9,999 nucleotides of DNA. It comes from Paracraurococcus sp049315625 (lineage in GTDB: Bacteria > Pseudomonadota > Alphaproteobacteria > Acetobacterales > Acetobacteraceae). The notes under the pieces are model-generated. The model ran no database searches. It was not told the origin of the DNA and saw only the letters and a list, made by a program, of their open reading frames with translations. Location: the NCBI GenBank assembly GCA_049315625.1, contig JBMOJU010000189.1, positions 1-9,999 of the forward strand. The letters run 5' to 3'. Positions within the stretch are counted from its first letter, which is position 1, and each line of letters opens with the position of its first letter. The position numbers were made by a program, and so were the translations under genes. Positions 1 to 6,461 of this stretch are shown here, one piece after another.

Positions 1-539
1 GCGGCGTGCCGCAGATCGAAGTGACCTTCGACATCGACGCCAACGGCATCGTCTCGGTCCAGGCCAAGGACAAGGCGACCGGCAAGGAGCAGCAGATCAA
101 GATCCAGGCGCGGTCCGGCCTGTCCGACAGTGACATCGAACGGATGGTCAAGGAGGCCGAGGCCAATGCCGACGCCGACAAGAAGCGCCGCGAGGGGGTC
201 GAGGCCCGCAACCAGCTCGAAGCGCTGATCCACAGCACCGACAAGACGCTGAAGGATAACGGCGACAAGGTCGGGCCGACGGAGAAGGCCGAGGTCGAGA
301 CGGCGCTGGCCGAGGCGCGCACCGCGCTCGAGGGCGGCGACCCCGAGGCGATGCGTGCCGGCGGGGAGAAGCTGTCGCAGGCTGCCATGAAGATGGGCGA
401 GGCCGTGTACAAGGCGCAGCAGGCGGCGGAGCAGGCCGGTCCGGCCGGCCAGCCCGGCGGCACCGGCGGCCCGGCCGGCGACAAGGTGGTGGATGCCGAC
501 TTCGAGGAAGTCGACCCCACCAAGAAGAAGCCCGGCTGA
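1..539 (+). CDS. dnaK: Chaperone DnaK (Hsp70), C-terminal part
   Basis: This is the C-terminal part of the ATP-dependent cytoplasmic chaperone Hsp70, which binds exposed hydrophobic segments and works with DnaJ and GrpE. The gene begins before the window; about 178 residues are visible in the frame starting at base 3. The first residues (GVPQIEVTFDIDANGIVSV) are the end of the substrate-binding beta-sandwich. Then come KDKATGKEQQIKI, the alpha-helical lid (SDIERMVKEAEANADADKKRRE), a Gly/Pro/Ala-rich linker, and the conserved acidic end VVDADFEEVD followed by a Lys-rich tail. Residues align with roughly 460-638 of E. coli DnaK (from memory). The frame is intact to a TGA stop. dnaJ follows on the same strand after 195 bp, the usual partner order. 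The promoter lies outside the window, so heat-shock control cannot be judged. Confidence 0.97.
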   Translation, partial: GVPQIEVTFDIDANGIVSVQAKDKATGKEQQIKIQARSGLSDSDIERMVKEAEANADADKKRREGVEARNQLEALIHSTDKTLKDNGDKVGPTEKAEVETALAEARTALEGGDPEAMRAGGEKLSQAAMKMGEAVYKAQQAAEQAGPAGQPGGTGGPAGDKVVDADFEEVDPTKKKPG

Positions 540-544
540 ACCAG

Positions 545-661
545 TCCGGCACGGCCGGATGAGCAGCGGCGCCCGGTGATCGTCCGCCGGCGCTGATGGG
601 CCGGTGGGCGGGGCCGGGCGCCGCGCTGTCCGGGGCATGGCTTTTGCGTCCCCTCGGGGAC
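545..661 (+). other. Hairpin-rich dnaK-dnaJ intergenic segment
   Basis: The 195-bp gap (540-734) holds three inverted repeats. The first has 6-bp arms at 545-550 and 554-559 with a 3-nt loop. The second is a perfect 11-bp repeat, GCGGCGCCCGG at 566-576 and CCGGGCGCCGC at 614-624; a smaller stem (584-591 with 600-602 and 607-611) fits inside its loop. The third has GTCCCC at 648-653 and GGGGAC at 656-661. None is followed by a U-run, so they are not classical terminators. They may shield the dnaK mRNA end or lower dnaJ read-through; this is inference. I saw no convincing separate dnaJ promoter. Confidence 0.55.
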
Positions 662-734
662 TGGACCGTCGACGCCGCCGCTGCGGGCGATTTCCCGGGC
701 AAAGGCTGACGGGTCCGTGATACAGGGCTCGGTT

Positions 735-1874
735 ATGGCGAAGCGGGATTACTACGAGATACTGGGCGCCTCACGCGAGGCGACCGAGGACGATCTCAAG
801 AAGGCCTATCGCAAGCTGGCGATGAAGTACCACCCTGACCGCAATCAGGGGGACAAGGACGCCGAGTCCAAGTTCAAGGAACTGAACGAGGCCTACGACG
901 TCCTGAAGGATGGCGAGAAACGCGCCGCCTATGACCGCTTCGGCCATGCCGCCTTCGAGCAGGGCGGCGGGGCCGGCGGCGGCAACCCCTTCGGTGCCGG
1001 CTTCGAGGACATCTTCGAGGAGATGTTCGGCCGCTTCGGCGGCGGCCAGCGCGGCGGCGGCCGCCGCCAGGCCTCCGGCCGTGGCGCCGACCTGCGCACC
1101 ATGGTGGAGATCGGGCTGGAGGAGGCCTTCGGCGGCACCAAGCAGACCGTGCGGGTCCCCTCCTCGGTCAGTTGCGAGGCCTGCAATGGCTCCGGCGCTG
1201 AGGCCGGCAGCGCCGCGGCGCAGACCTGCCCGACCTGTCAGGGCCAGGGCAAGGTGCGGGCCCAGCAGGGCTTCTTCCTGATCGAGCGTACCTGCCCGAC
1301 CTGTTCGGGCGCCGGCCGCATCATCAAGAACCCGTGCAAGGTCTGCCAGGGTGCCGGCCGGGTGCAGCGCGACCGCACGCTGAACGTGTCCATCCCGGCG
1401 GGCGTCGAGGACGGCACCCGCATCCGCCTCGGTGGGGAGGGCGAGGCTGGGCTGCGCGGCGCGCCGGCGGGCGACCTCTACGTCGACGTCTCCATCAAGG
1501 CGCACCCGATCTTCCAGCGCGACGGCGCCAACATCTTCGTGCGCGTGCCGCTGCGGATGACCCAGGCCGCGCTCGGCGGCGCGGTGGAGGTGCCAAGCAT
1601 CGATGGCGGCCGGTCGCGCGTGACCATCCCCGCCGGGACCCAGGCCGGCGACCAATTCCGGCTGCGGAGCAAGGGTTTCTCCGTGCTGCGCAGCGCGGTG
1701 CGGGGCGACATGTTCGTGCAGGTCTCGGTCGAGACGCCGCAGAACCTCTCGCCCAAGCAGCGCGAATTGCTGGAGCAGTTCGAGGCCGAGGCCAGCAAGG
1801 GCGGCCGCACCAGCCCGGAGGCGGAGGGGTTCTTCGCCAAGGTCGCGGCGTTCTGGGACGGGCTGGGGCGGTAG
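735..1874 (+). CDS. dnaJ: Chaperone DnaJ (Hsp40, type I)
   Basis: Co-chaperone that delivers unfolded clients to DnaK and stimulates its ATPase. The 379-residue protein has the full type I layout. The J domain covers residues 1-70, with the HPD catalytic tripeptide at 33-35. A Gly/Phe-rich linker spans about 77-118. Four CxxCxGxG zinc motifs lie at 147-154, 165-172, 187-194 and 201-208. The C-terminal substrate-binding and dimer domains run from about 215 and include RGDMFVQVSVETPQNLS. Length matches the family (about 375-380). I chose ATG 735 because MAKRDYYEILG is the standard N-terminus and AGGG at 724-727 sits 7 nt upstream; an in-frame GTG at 717 would add six atypical residues. All eight zinc cysteines are present. 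It probably shares a transcript with dnaK. Confidence 0.98.
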   Translation: MAKRDYYEILGASREATEDDLKKAYRKLAMKYHPDRNQGDKDAESKFKELNEAYDVLKDGEKRAAYDRFGHAAFEQGGGAGGGNPFGAGFEDIFEEMFGRFGGGQRGGGRRQASGRGADLRTMVEIGLEEAFGGTKQTVRVPSSVSCEACNGSGAEAGSAAAQTCPTCQGQGKVRAQQGFFLIERTCPTCSGAGRIIKNPCKVCQGAGRVQRDRTLNVSIPAGVEDGTRIRLGGEGEAGLRGAPAGDLYVDVSIKAHPIFQRDGANIFVRVPLRMTQAALGGAVEVPSIDGGRSRVTIPAGTQAGDQFRLRSKGFSVLRSAVRGDMFVQVSVETPQNLSPKQRELLEQFEAEASKGGRTSPEAEGFFAKVAAFWDGLGR

Positions 1875-1879
1875 CCCTG

Positions 1880-1910
1880 CCGGGCGCGTCGGAGTCGGTC
1901 GACCGCCCGG
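1880..1910 (+). terminator. Hairpin just after dnaJ stop, possible terminator
   Basis: Five bases after the dnaJ stop, CCGGGCG (1880-1886) pairs with CGCCCGG (1904-1910). Inside it GTCG (1888-1891) pairs with CGAC (1900-1903), leaving one bulged base and an 8-nt loop. Position and strength suit a transcript end. No U-run follows, so it may act only in mRNA 3'-end protection or with Rho. Confidence 0.4.
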
Positions 1911-2050
1911 GAACCAATCGCGGGGATCGCCGTTCAGCCTGACAGCCGTCGCACTCCCCCCAGCGGCGGCACTGGCAGGCGGCGGTGCGGATTCGGTCCC
2001 ACCCGCATCGCCGCCCGCCCCCCCAACCGGACAACCCGACGAGGTTCCGC

Positions 2051-2473
2051 ATGGTGGAGAGGGAAGGCGCCGTCACCCCCGACGCTGCCGGCGACGTCGC
2101 GCGCGAGGAAACCCCCGAGCTCATCGCTGCCGGCAAGGTCGCCGGCACGCCGGTCTTCGACCGCGCCGGCGAGCGGCTCGGGACGGTCGAGGATCTGATG
2201 CTCGACAAGCGGACCGGCCGCGTCGCCTACGCGGTCATGCGCTTCGGCGGGTTCCTCGGCATCGGTGAGAAGGTCCACCCGCTGCCCTGGTCGGTGCTGC
2301 GCTACGACGTGCGGATCGGTGGCTATGTGGTTGATCTGGAACGCGAACGGCTGGATGGCGCCCCGGCCTATGGCCCGGGCGACGCGCCGGACTGGACCAG
2401 CCGCGACTGGGGCCGCCGGGTGGACGACTACTGGGGCGCCCGCTCGATCTGGGGCGCCCCGGGATCCTCCTGA
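2051..2473 (+). CDS. PRC-barrel domain protein
   Basis: A 140-residue soluble protein with one PRC-barrel domain at about residues 29-101 (VAGTPVFDRAGERLGTVEDL, then KRTGRVAYAVMRFGGFLGIGE and HPLPWSVLRYD). This beta-barrel fold is shared by the photosynthetic reaction-centre H subunit and RimM. Small stand-alone versions are common in alphaproteobacteria, often described as stress-associated, and mostly lack a known function. The N-terminal 28 residues are polar and acidic; the C-terminus is rich in Trp, Asp and Gly (DWTSRDWGRRVDDYWGA). There is no signal peptide or membrane segment. I chose ATG 2051 because GAGG (2041-2044) sits 6 nt upstream; the frame stays open upstream to 1985, but those residues are Arg/Pro-rich and look untranslated. 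It converges on the flavoprotein gene with a 13-bp gap. The domain call is firm; the role is unknown. Confidence 0.85.
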   Translation: MVEREGAVTPDAAGDVAREETPELIAAGKVAGTPVFDRAGERLGTVEDLMLDKRTGRVAYAVMRFGGFLGIGEKVHPLPWSVLRYDVRIGGYVVDLERERLDGAPAYGPGDAPDWTSRDWGRRVDDYWGARSIWGAPGSS

Positions 2474-2486
2474 GGACCGGGCGTGA

Positions 2487-3059
2487 TCAGCCGAACAGGC
2501 GCTGCGCCTGGGTCGCCACGCGGGCGCCGAACAGCCGCGCGGTTTCCAGGTCGCCCGGCAGCATTTCCTCGACCGAGGCGTCGGAGGGCGACTGGGCCAG
2601 CGCGCCTGTGGCGCCGGCGAGCCAATTCACGTCGTTGCGGCCCGCCGCCTTGGCGTTGGACGGCATCAGGCCGGTGCCGACCCACAGCATGCCGTGCTGC
2701 ATCGCCAGGGTGACCAGCCAGGCGATGGTCGAGGCCTTGTCGCCATTGATCGAGGCGGAGTTGGTGAAGCCCGCCGCCAGCTTGTCCTTCCACACCTGGC
2801 CGAACCACGGCTTCGAGGACGCGTCGGCAAATTTTTTGAACTGCCAGGATGCGTTGCCCATGTAGGTGGGCGTGCCGAAGATGATGGCATCGGCGGCGGC
2901 CAGCGCCTCCCACCCGCCCTCGGGCAGGTTGCCCAAGGCGTCGATGGCGATGGCCTGGGCCTCGGTACCCGGCACGGCGGCGGCGCCGGCCACGACGGAG
3001 TCAGCCATCCGCCTGGTGTGCCCGTAGCCGGAATGGAAGACGACAGCGAGCTTGGTCAT
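2487..3059 (-). CDS. Flavodoxin-family NAD(P)H oxidoreductase, WrbA-like
   Basis: A 190-residue cytoplasmic flavoprotein of the flavodoxin/WrbA family, whose members bind FMN and reduce quinones or related acceptors with NAD(P)H. The FMN-phosphate loop is VVFHSGYGHTRRMAD (residues 6-20; WrbA has a similar SxYGH loop). The second FMN contact is FGTPTYMGNASWQFKKF (61-77), close to WrbA's GTPTRFGN. The QHGMLWVG segment (121-128) matches the third conserved block. It differs from true WrbA in the stretch around residues 130-160, so I give no symbol and regard it as a paralogous subfamily; the substrate is not predictable. The start at 3059 is well supported by AGGAG (3066-3070 on the opposite strand), 6 nt upstream. 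The gene is divergent from dapB and convergent with the PRC-barrel gene, so it is probably monocistronic. Confidence 0.88.
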   Translation of the reverse strand: MTKLAVVFHSGYGHTRRMADSVVAGAAAVPGTEAQAIAIDALGNLPEGGWEALAAADAIIFGTPTYMGNASWQFKKFADASSKPWFGQVWKDKLAAGFTNSASINGDKASTIAWLVTLAMQHGMLWVGTGLMPSNAKAAGRNDVNWLAGATGALAQSPSDASVEEMLPGDLETARLFGARVATQAQRLFG

Positions 3060-3177
3060 GGGGTTCTCCTGTGGGTCCGCGATGGACGTGCCGCCTTCGT
3101 CGCGCCGTTCGGTTCCGCTCGCCAATCGAGACCGAGAATGACCGCTATCACCGCGGCGCGGCTTGCGAAGTGCCGTC

Positions 3178-3204
3178 GGCGCCAGGGCCCTTGCTGGCGG
3201 CGCC
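3178..3204 (+). other. Hairpin in the gap upstream of dapB
   Basis: The 189-bp gap between the divergent flavoprotein gene and dapB must hold both promoters, but I could not identify either with confidence. The one clear structure is GCCAG (3181-3185) pairing with CTGGC (3194-3198), extended by GGC (3178-3180) with GCC (3202-3204) across a 3-nt bulge. It lies about 45 nt before the dapB start and would be in its leader if transcription starts upstream. No U-run follows. A role is unproven. Confidence 0.3.
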
Positions 3205-3248
3205 CCGCCCAGCCATGACGACCGCGGAATCCGCATGGGGGAACGCGC

Positions 3249-4019
3249 ATGTCCGTCCGTATCGGCATCGCCGGCATCGCCGGCCGCATGGGTCGCCTGC
3301 TGGCCGAGGAAACGCTGTCGGCCGGCGCCACGCTTGCCGGCGGCACGCGCCGCCAGGCCGTCGGGGAGGCGCCCGCTGCCATCCTGCCCGACATCGCCGC
3401 GCTGTTGGCCGCCAGTGACGTGGTGATCGACTTCACCCATGCCTCCACCGCCGTGGCGCATGCCGAGGCTGCCGCCGTCGCCGGCAAGCCCTTCGTGCTC
3501 GGCACCTCCGGCCTCTCGGCCGCGCAAGAGGCCGCGGTGGCGGCCGCGGCGGGACGCACCGCCATCGTCTACGCCGCGAATTTCGCCCCCGGGGTGAACC
3601 TGTTCCTGGCGATCGCCGAGCGCATGGCCGCCGCCCTGCCGCCCGAGCAGTACGACGCCGAGATCGTCGAGATGCACCACCGGCAGAAGGTCGATGCGCC
3701 CTCCGGCACCGCGGTCGCGCTCGGCCGCGCGGTCGCGCGCGGGCGGGGGACGACGCTGGAGGCGGCCGGGACCGAGAGTGGACGGGACGGCCATACCGGC
3801 GCGCGCGGCACCGGCACCATCGGCTTCGCCGCGCTGCGCGGCGGCCAGGTGGTGGGGGAGCACACGCTGCTGTTTGCCGCCGGGTCGGAACACATCGCAC
3901 TGACCCACCGCAGCTTCGACCGCCGGGTCTACGCGACCGGCGCGGTGCGCGCGGCGCTCTGGCTGCAGGGGCGGGCACCCGGGCTGTACGACATGAAGCA
4001 TGTGCTTGGCATGGGCTGA
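3249..4019 (+). CDS. dapB: 4-hydroxy-tetrahydrodipicolinate reductase
   Basis: Catalyses the NAD(P)H-dependent reduction of 4-hydroxy-tetrahydrodipicolinate to tetrahydrodipicolinate in the diaminopimelate/lysine pathway, supplying lysine and peptidoglycan; cytoplasmic tetramer. The 256-residue protein shows the Rossmann loop GIAGIAGRMG (6-15), the DFTHAST segment (61-67), GTSGLS (85-90), and the catalytic signature EMHHRQKVDAPSGTA (141-155). In the signature the family's general-acid His is expected at 143 and Lys at 147. The C-terminal GEHTLLFAAGSEHIALTHRS (203-222) is the tetramer-domain block. Length fits (E. coli has 273). GGGGGA (3237-3242) six nt before the ATG supports this start. In related genomes dapB lies close to dnaJ (from memory); here two lineage-specific genes intervene. 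It is followed by metK on the same strand after 180 bp, with signs of a separate metK promoter. Confidence 0.97.
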   Translation: MSVRIGIAGIAGRMGRLLAEETLSAGATLAGGTRRQAVGEAPAAILPDIAALLAASDVVIDFTHASTAVAHAEAAAVAGKPFVLGTSGLSAAQEAAVAAAAGRTAIVYAANFAPGVNLFLAIAERMAAALPPEQYDAEIVEMHHRQKVDAPSGTAVALGRAVARGRGTTLEAAGTESGRDGHTGARGTGTIGFAALRGGQVVGEHTLLFAAGSEHIALTHRSFDRRVYATGAVRAALWLQGRAPGLYDMKHVLGMG

Positions 4020-4021
4020 CG

Positions 4022-4033
4022 ATCGGGCCCGAT
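4022..4033. repeat. 12-bp perfect palindrome after dapB
   Basis: ATCGGGCCCGAT is a perfect palindrome starting three bases after the dapB stop and ending five bases before the 20-bp palindrome of the metK promoter region. It could be a protein-binding site or the stub of a short hairpin. GC-rich palindromes of this length do arise by chance, so its role is uncertain. Confidence 0.35.
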
Positions 4034-4038
4034 ACGTC

Positions 4039-4058
4039 ACATAAGTATGTCTTTATGT
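4039..4058. promoter_or_regulatory. Operator-like AT-rich palindrome upstream of metK
   Basis: ACATAAGTATGTCTTTATGT has perfect 6-bp outer arms (ACATAA and TTATGT) around 8 bp, with one further matching pair in the centre. It also contains the direct repeat TATGTC at 4046-4051 and 4054-4059. It is a conspicuous AT-rich island in GC-rich DNA and lies 8 bp upstream of a good alphaproteobacterial -35 box, TTGACC (4067-4072). A matching -10 is poor (GAAACA at 4090-4095). Size and symmetry suit a dimeric repressor such as the ArsR-family methionine/SAH regulators (SahR/SamR) known to control metK and ahcY in proteobacteria. That identification is inference; no regulator gene is in the window. Confidence 0.45.
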
Positions 4059-4199
4059 CCCTGGCCTTGACCCGCTGCCGCCCGACTGCGAAACAGCGGC
4101 CGGCCGGCCGGGTACGCATGAACGCGTGTGCCCTGGTGCCGGATTGGCCAGGCAGGGGTTCCGCCGATCCCCGCGCGCGACAAGAGGACGAACCACGCC

Positions 4200-5387
<1,188 letters not shown>

Positions 5388-5395
5388 CGCCTTCC

Positions 5396-5523
5396 CCCTC
5401 CCCCGCTCCGCGGGGGAGGGCCGGGGTGGGGATGCACGCGCTCCCACTCTCACCATATCGGCCTGGCCGAGCACCCCCACCCGTTGAACGCATGCGTTCA
5501 ACCCCCCGCAGAGCGGGGGAGGG
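5396..5523. repeat. Nested inverted-repeat element (REP pair, REPIN-like)
   Basis: This 128-bp element fills most of the metK-trmB gap and is built as mirrored copies of one unit. The left unit has an 11-bp perfect hairpin, CCCTCCCCCGC (5396-5406) with GCGGGGGAGGG (5410-5420). The right unit is its inverse: 5503-5523 is the reverse complement of 5396-5416 with one mismatch in 21, though its own hairpin stem is only 7 bp. Inside these arms GGGTGGGGATGC (5424-5435) matches the inverse of 5471-5482 with one mismatch, and TCGGCC-T-GGCCGA (5458-5470) marks the middle. The right unit also contains a 20-bp perfect palindrome absent from the left. Hairpins of this CCCTCCCC/GGGGAGGG type are common intergenic repeats in alphaproteobacteria (from memory). 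Confidence 0.75.
5483..5502. repeat. 20-bp perfect palindrome within the repeat element
   Basis: GTTGAACGCATGCGTTCAAC is a perfect palindrome in the right half of the repeat element, between its inner arm and its GC hairpin. At the corresponding place the left half has only AGGGCC. It looks like an insertion into, or variant end of, the repeat unit, or a protein-binding site. Confidence 0.7.
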
Positions 5524-5530
5524 CTTTCGC

Positions 5531-5548
5531 ATGCGGGACCCCCGATGA
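5531..5548 (+). CDS. Five-codon leader ORF overlapping trmB start
   Basis: ATG CGG GAC CCC CGA TGA encodes MRDPR. Its stop overlaps the trmB start as ATGA (5545-5548). The purine-rich arm of the repeat element (GGGAGGG, 5517-5523) lies 7 nt upstream and is a good Shine-Dalgarno match, whereas trmB itself has only a weak CGGGA. Translation of trmB may therefore depend on coupling to this mini-ORF. An alternative is that the purine run serves trmB directly from too far away. Confidence 0.3.
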   Translation: MRDPR

Positions 5549-6297
5549 CCGCCGATCGCCCGCCCCTCGCCGAGGGCGTTCCCGACCGCCTCTATGGCCG
5601 CCGCCGCAGCCATCCGCTGCGAGCGCGGCAGCAGATGCTGCTGGACGCCACCCTGCCGCGGCTGCGGCTGGACCCCGCCCAGGCCGCCGACCCGCGCGCC
5701 GCCTTCGGCATCCCGGTCGAGGCGCTGTGGCTGGAGGTCGGCTTCGGCGGCGGCGAGCACGCGCTGGCGCATGTCGGGCGAAACCCGCAGGTCGGCTACA
5801 TCGCCTCCGAGGTGTTCGAAAACGGGCTGTGTTCCCTGCTCTCCCGCCTGGTCGAGGAGGGGGAGGAGGCGACCGGCGCGCTCCCGCCGAACCTTCGCCT
5901 CTGGCCACAGGATGCCCGGCACCTGCTCGGGCTGCTGCCGCCGGGGTCGCTCGACCGGCTGTTCCTGATGTTCCCCGATCCCTGGCCCAAGGCGCGGCAC
6001 GCCAAGCGGCGCTTCGTCAATCCCACCCTGCTGCCGCTGGTCGCGCGCGCCCTGCGGCCGGGCGGCGAATGGCGGATCGCTACCGATGACCCGACCTACC
6101 AGGGCTGGGTCGCCGAGGTGATGGCGGGCCAGGCGCTGTTCGACGTCCCGCCCCCCGCCGCGACCCGGCCGGAGGGCTGGCCGCCCACCCGCTACGAGGC
6201 CAAGGCGCTGCGCGAGGGCGCCGGCCGCTGTATTGGTCGCTCAGCCGCCGAGCAGGCTGACCAGCAGGTCCACCCCAGGCCGCGCTTCACCAGATAG
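5545..6297 (+). CDS. trmB: tRNA (guanine-N7)-methyltransferase, C-terminus shifted
   Basis: Methylates G46 in the tRNA variable loop to m7G using SAM; cytoplasmic. The SAM-binding block is LEVGFGGGEHALAHV (63-77) followed by SEVFENG (88-94). The catalytic/tRNA block MFPDPWPKARHAKRRF (142-157), ATDDPTYQGW (179-188), and the terminal RPEGWPPTRYEAKALREG (208-225) are all typical. The family then normally continues with a short RRPxYW-type tail. Here the open frame instead reads an unrelated tail (AGRCIGRSAAEQ...) of 25 residues to a TAG at 6295-6297. The expected tail is encoded one frame away and would stop at 6258-6260. An apparent single-base deletion near 6219 is the simplest reading, either a sequence error or a true mutation. 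The start ATG overlaps a five-codon leader. Identity is sure; the true end is not. Confidence 0.92.
   Translation: MTADRPPLAEGVPDRLYGRRRSHPLRARQQMLLDATLPRLRLDPAQAADPRAAFGIPVEALWLEVGFGGGEHALAHVGRNPQVGYIASEVFENGLCSLLSRLVEEGEEATGALPPNLRLWPQDARHLLGLLPPGSLDRLFLMFPDPWPKARHAKRRFVNPTLLPLVARALRPGGEWRIATDDPTYQGWVAEVMAGQALFDVPPPAATRPEGWPPTRYEAKALREGAGRCIGRSAAEQADQQVHPRPRFTR
6219..6260 (+). other. Displaced C-terminal tail of TrmB in a second frame
   Basis: Read from base 6219, one base back from the trmB frame, the sequence encodes RRPLYWSLSRRAG and then TGA. Joined to ...ALREG at residue 225 this gives a normal 238-residue TrmB ending. Inserting one C (GGGCCGCCGG in place of GGGCGCCGG) restores the reading. 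I see no slippery heptamer that would suggest programmed frameshifting. Confidence 0.7.
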
Positions 6298-6368
6298 GCC
6301 ATGACCAGCAGGCTCAGCAGGATGGTCCCGCCGATCAGGTGGAACGGCGCGGCACGCAGCAGCGACAC
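6241..6368 (-). pseudogene. Possible small membrane protein, frame broken by one base
   Basis: On the minus strand, reading from GTG 6368, the first 32 residues include a clear transmembrane segment (FHLIGGTILLSLLVMAYLV) followed by KRGLG. Third codon positions are almost all G or C, as in the real genes here. After GLG the frame runs into an unlikely tail, but the next frame gives VDLLVSLLGG and a TGA at 6241-6243. One extra G in the GGGG run (CCCC on the plus strand, 6273-6276) would join the two into a 42-residue protein converging on trmB with a 20-bp overlap at the ends. No Shine-Dalgarno site was seen, and no family is recognised. It may be a real small gene with a sequence error, a decaying gene, or coincidence. 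Confidence 0.35.
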
Positions 6369-6386
6369 GGCTTCGCGCCGCAGCGC

Positions 6387-6434
6387 GGGCCAGGGGCCGA
6401 GGGGCCGAGGGGGCGGGCGAGGGAGGGGATGGGG
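6387..6434 (+). other. G-run cluster, potential G-quadruplex upstream of SGNH gene
   Basis: Eight runs of three to five G on the plus strand (6387-6389, 6393-6396, 6401-6404, 6409-6413, 6415-6417, 6421-6423, 6425-6428, 6431-6434) are separated by 1-6 bases. The cluster lies 27 bp before the SGNH gene start, probably in its mRNA leader. More than four closely spaced runs meet the usual quadruplex pattern. GC-rich drift could also make it. Confidence 0.45.
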
Positions 6435-6461
6435 CGCGTGGCCGCTTTTCAGGGGCGCCGC

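Noticed and set aside
1985..2050. Longer N-terminus for the PRC-barrel protein
   Set aside because: The added residues are Arg/Pro/His-rich and have no ribosome site, while ATG 2051 has a well-placed GAGG.
2487..4040. Minus-strand open frame running from the flavoprotein gene back across all of dapB
   Set aside because: Only the last 190 residues are a recognisable protein, with its own AGGAG site. The rest is antisense to dapB and is kept open by high GC.
4020..4199. SAM-binding riboswitch in the metK leader
   Set aside because: I looked for SAM-I and SAM-II type conserved cores and saw none; only a small imperfect hairpin near 4132-4153. A covariance-model search would be decisive.
4128..4199. 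Longer N-terminus for MetK from an in-frame GTG
   Set aside because: MetK proteins start just before the YLFTSESVSEGHPDK block, as ATG 4200 gives.
6217..6225. Programmed ribosomal frameshift in trmB
   Set aside because: No slippery heptamer is visible, no TrmB is known to me to use frameshifting, and a single missing base explains the pattern more simply.
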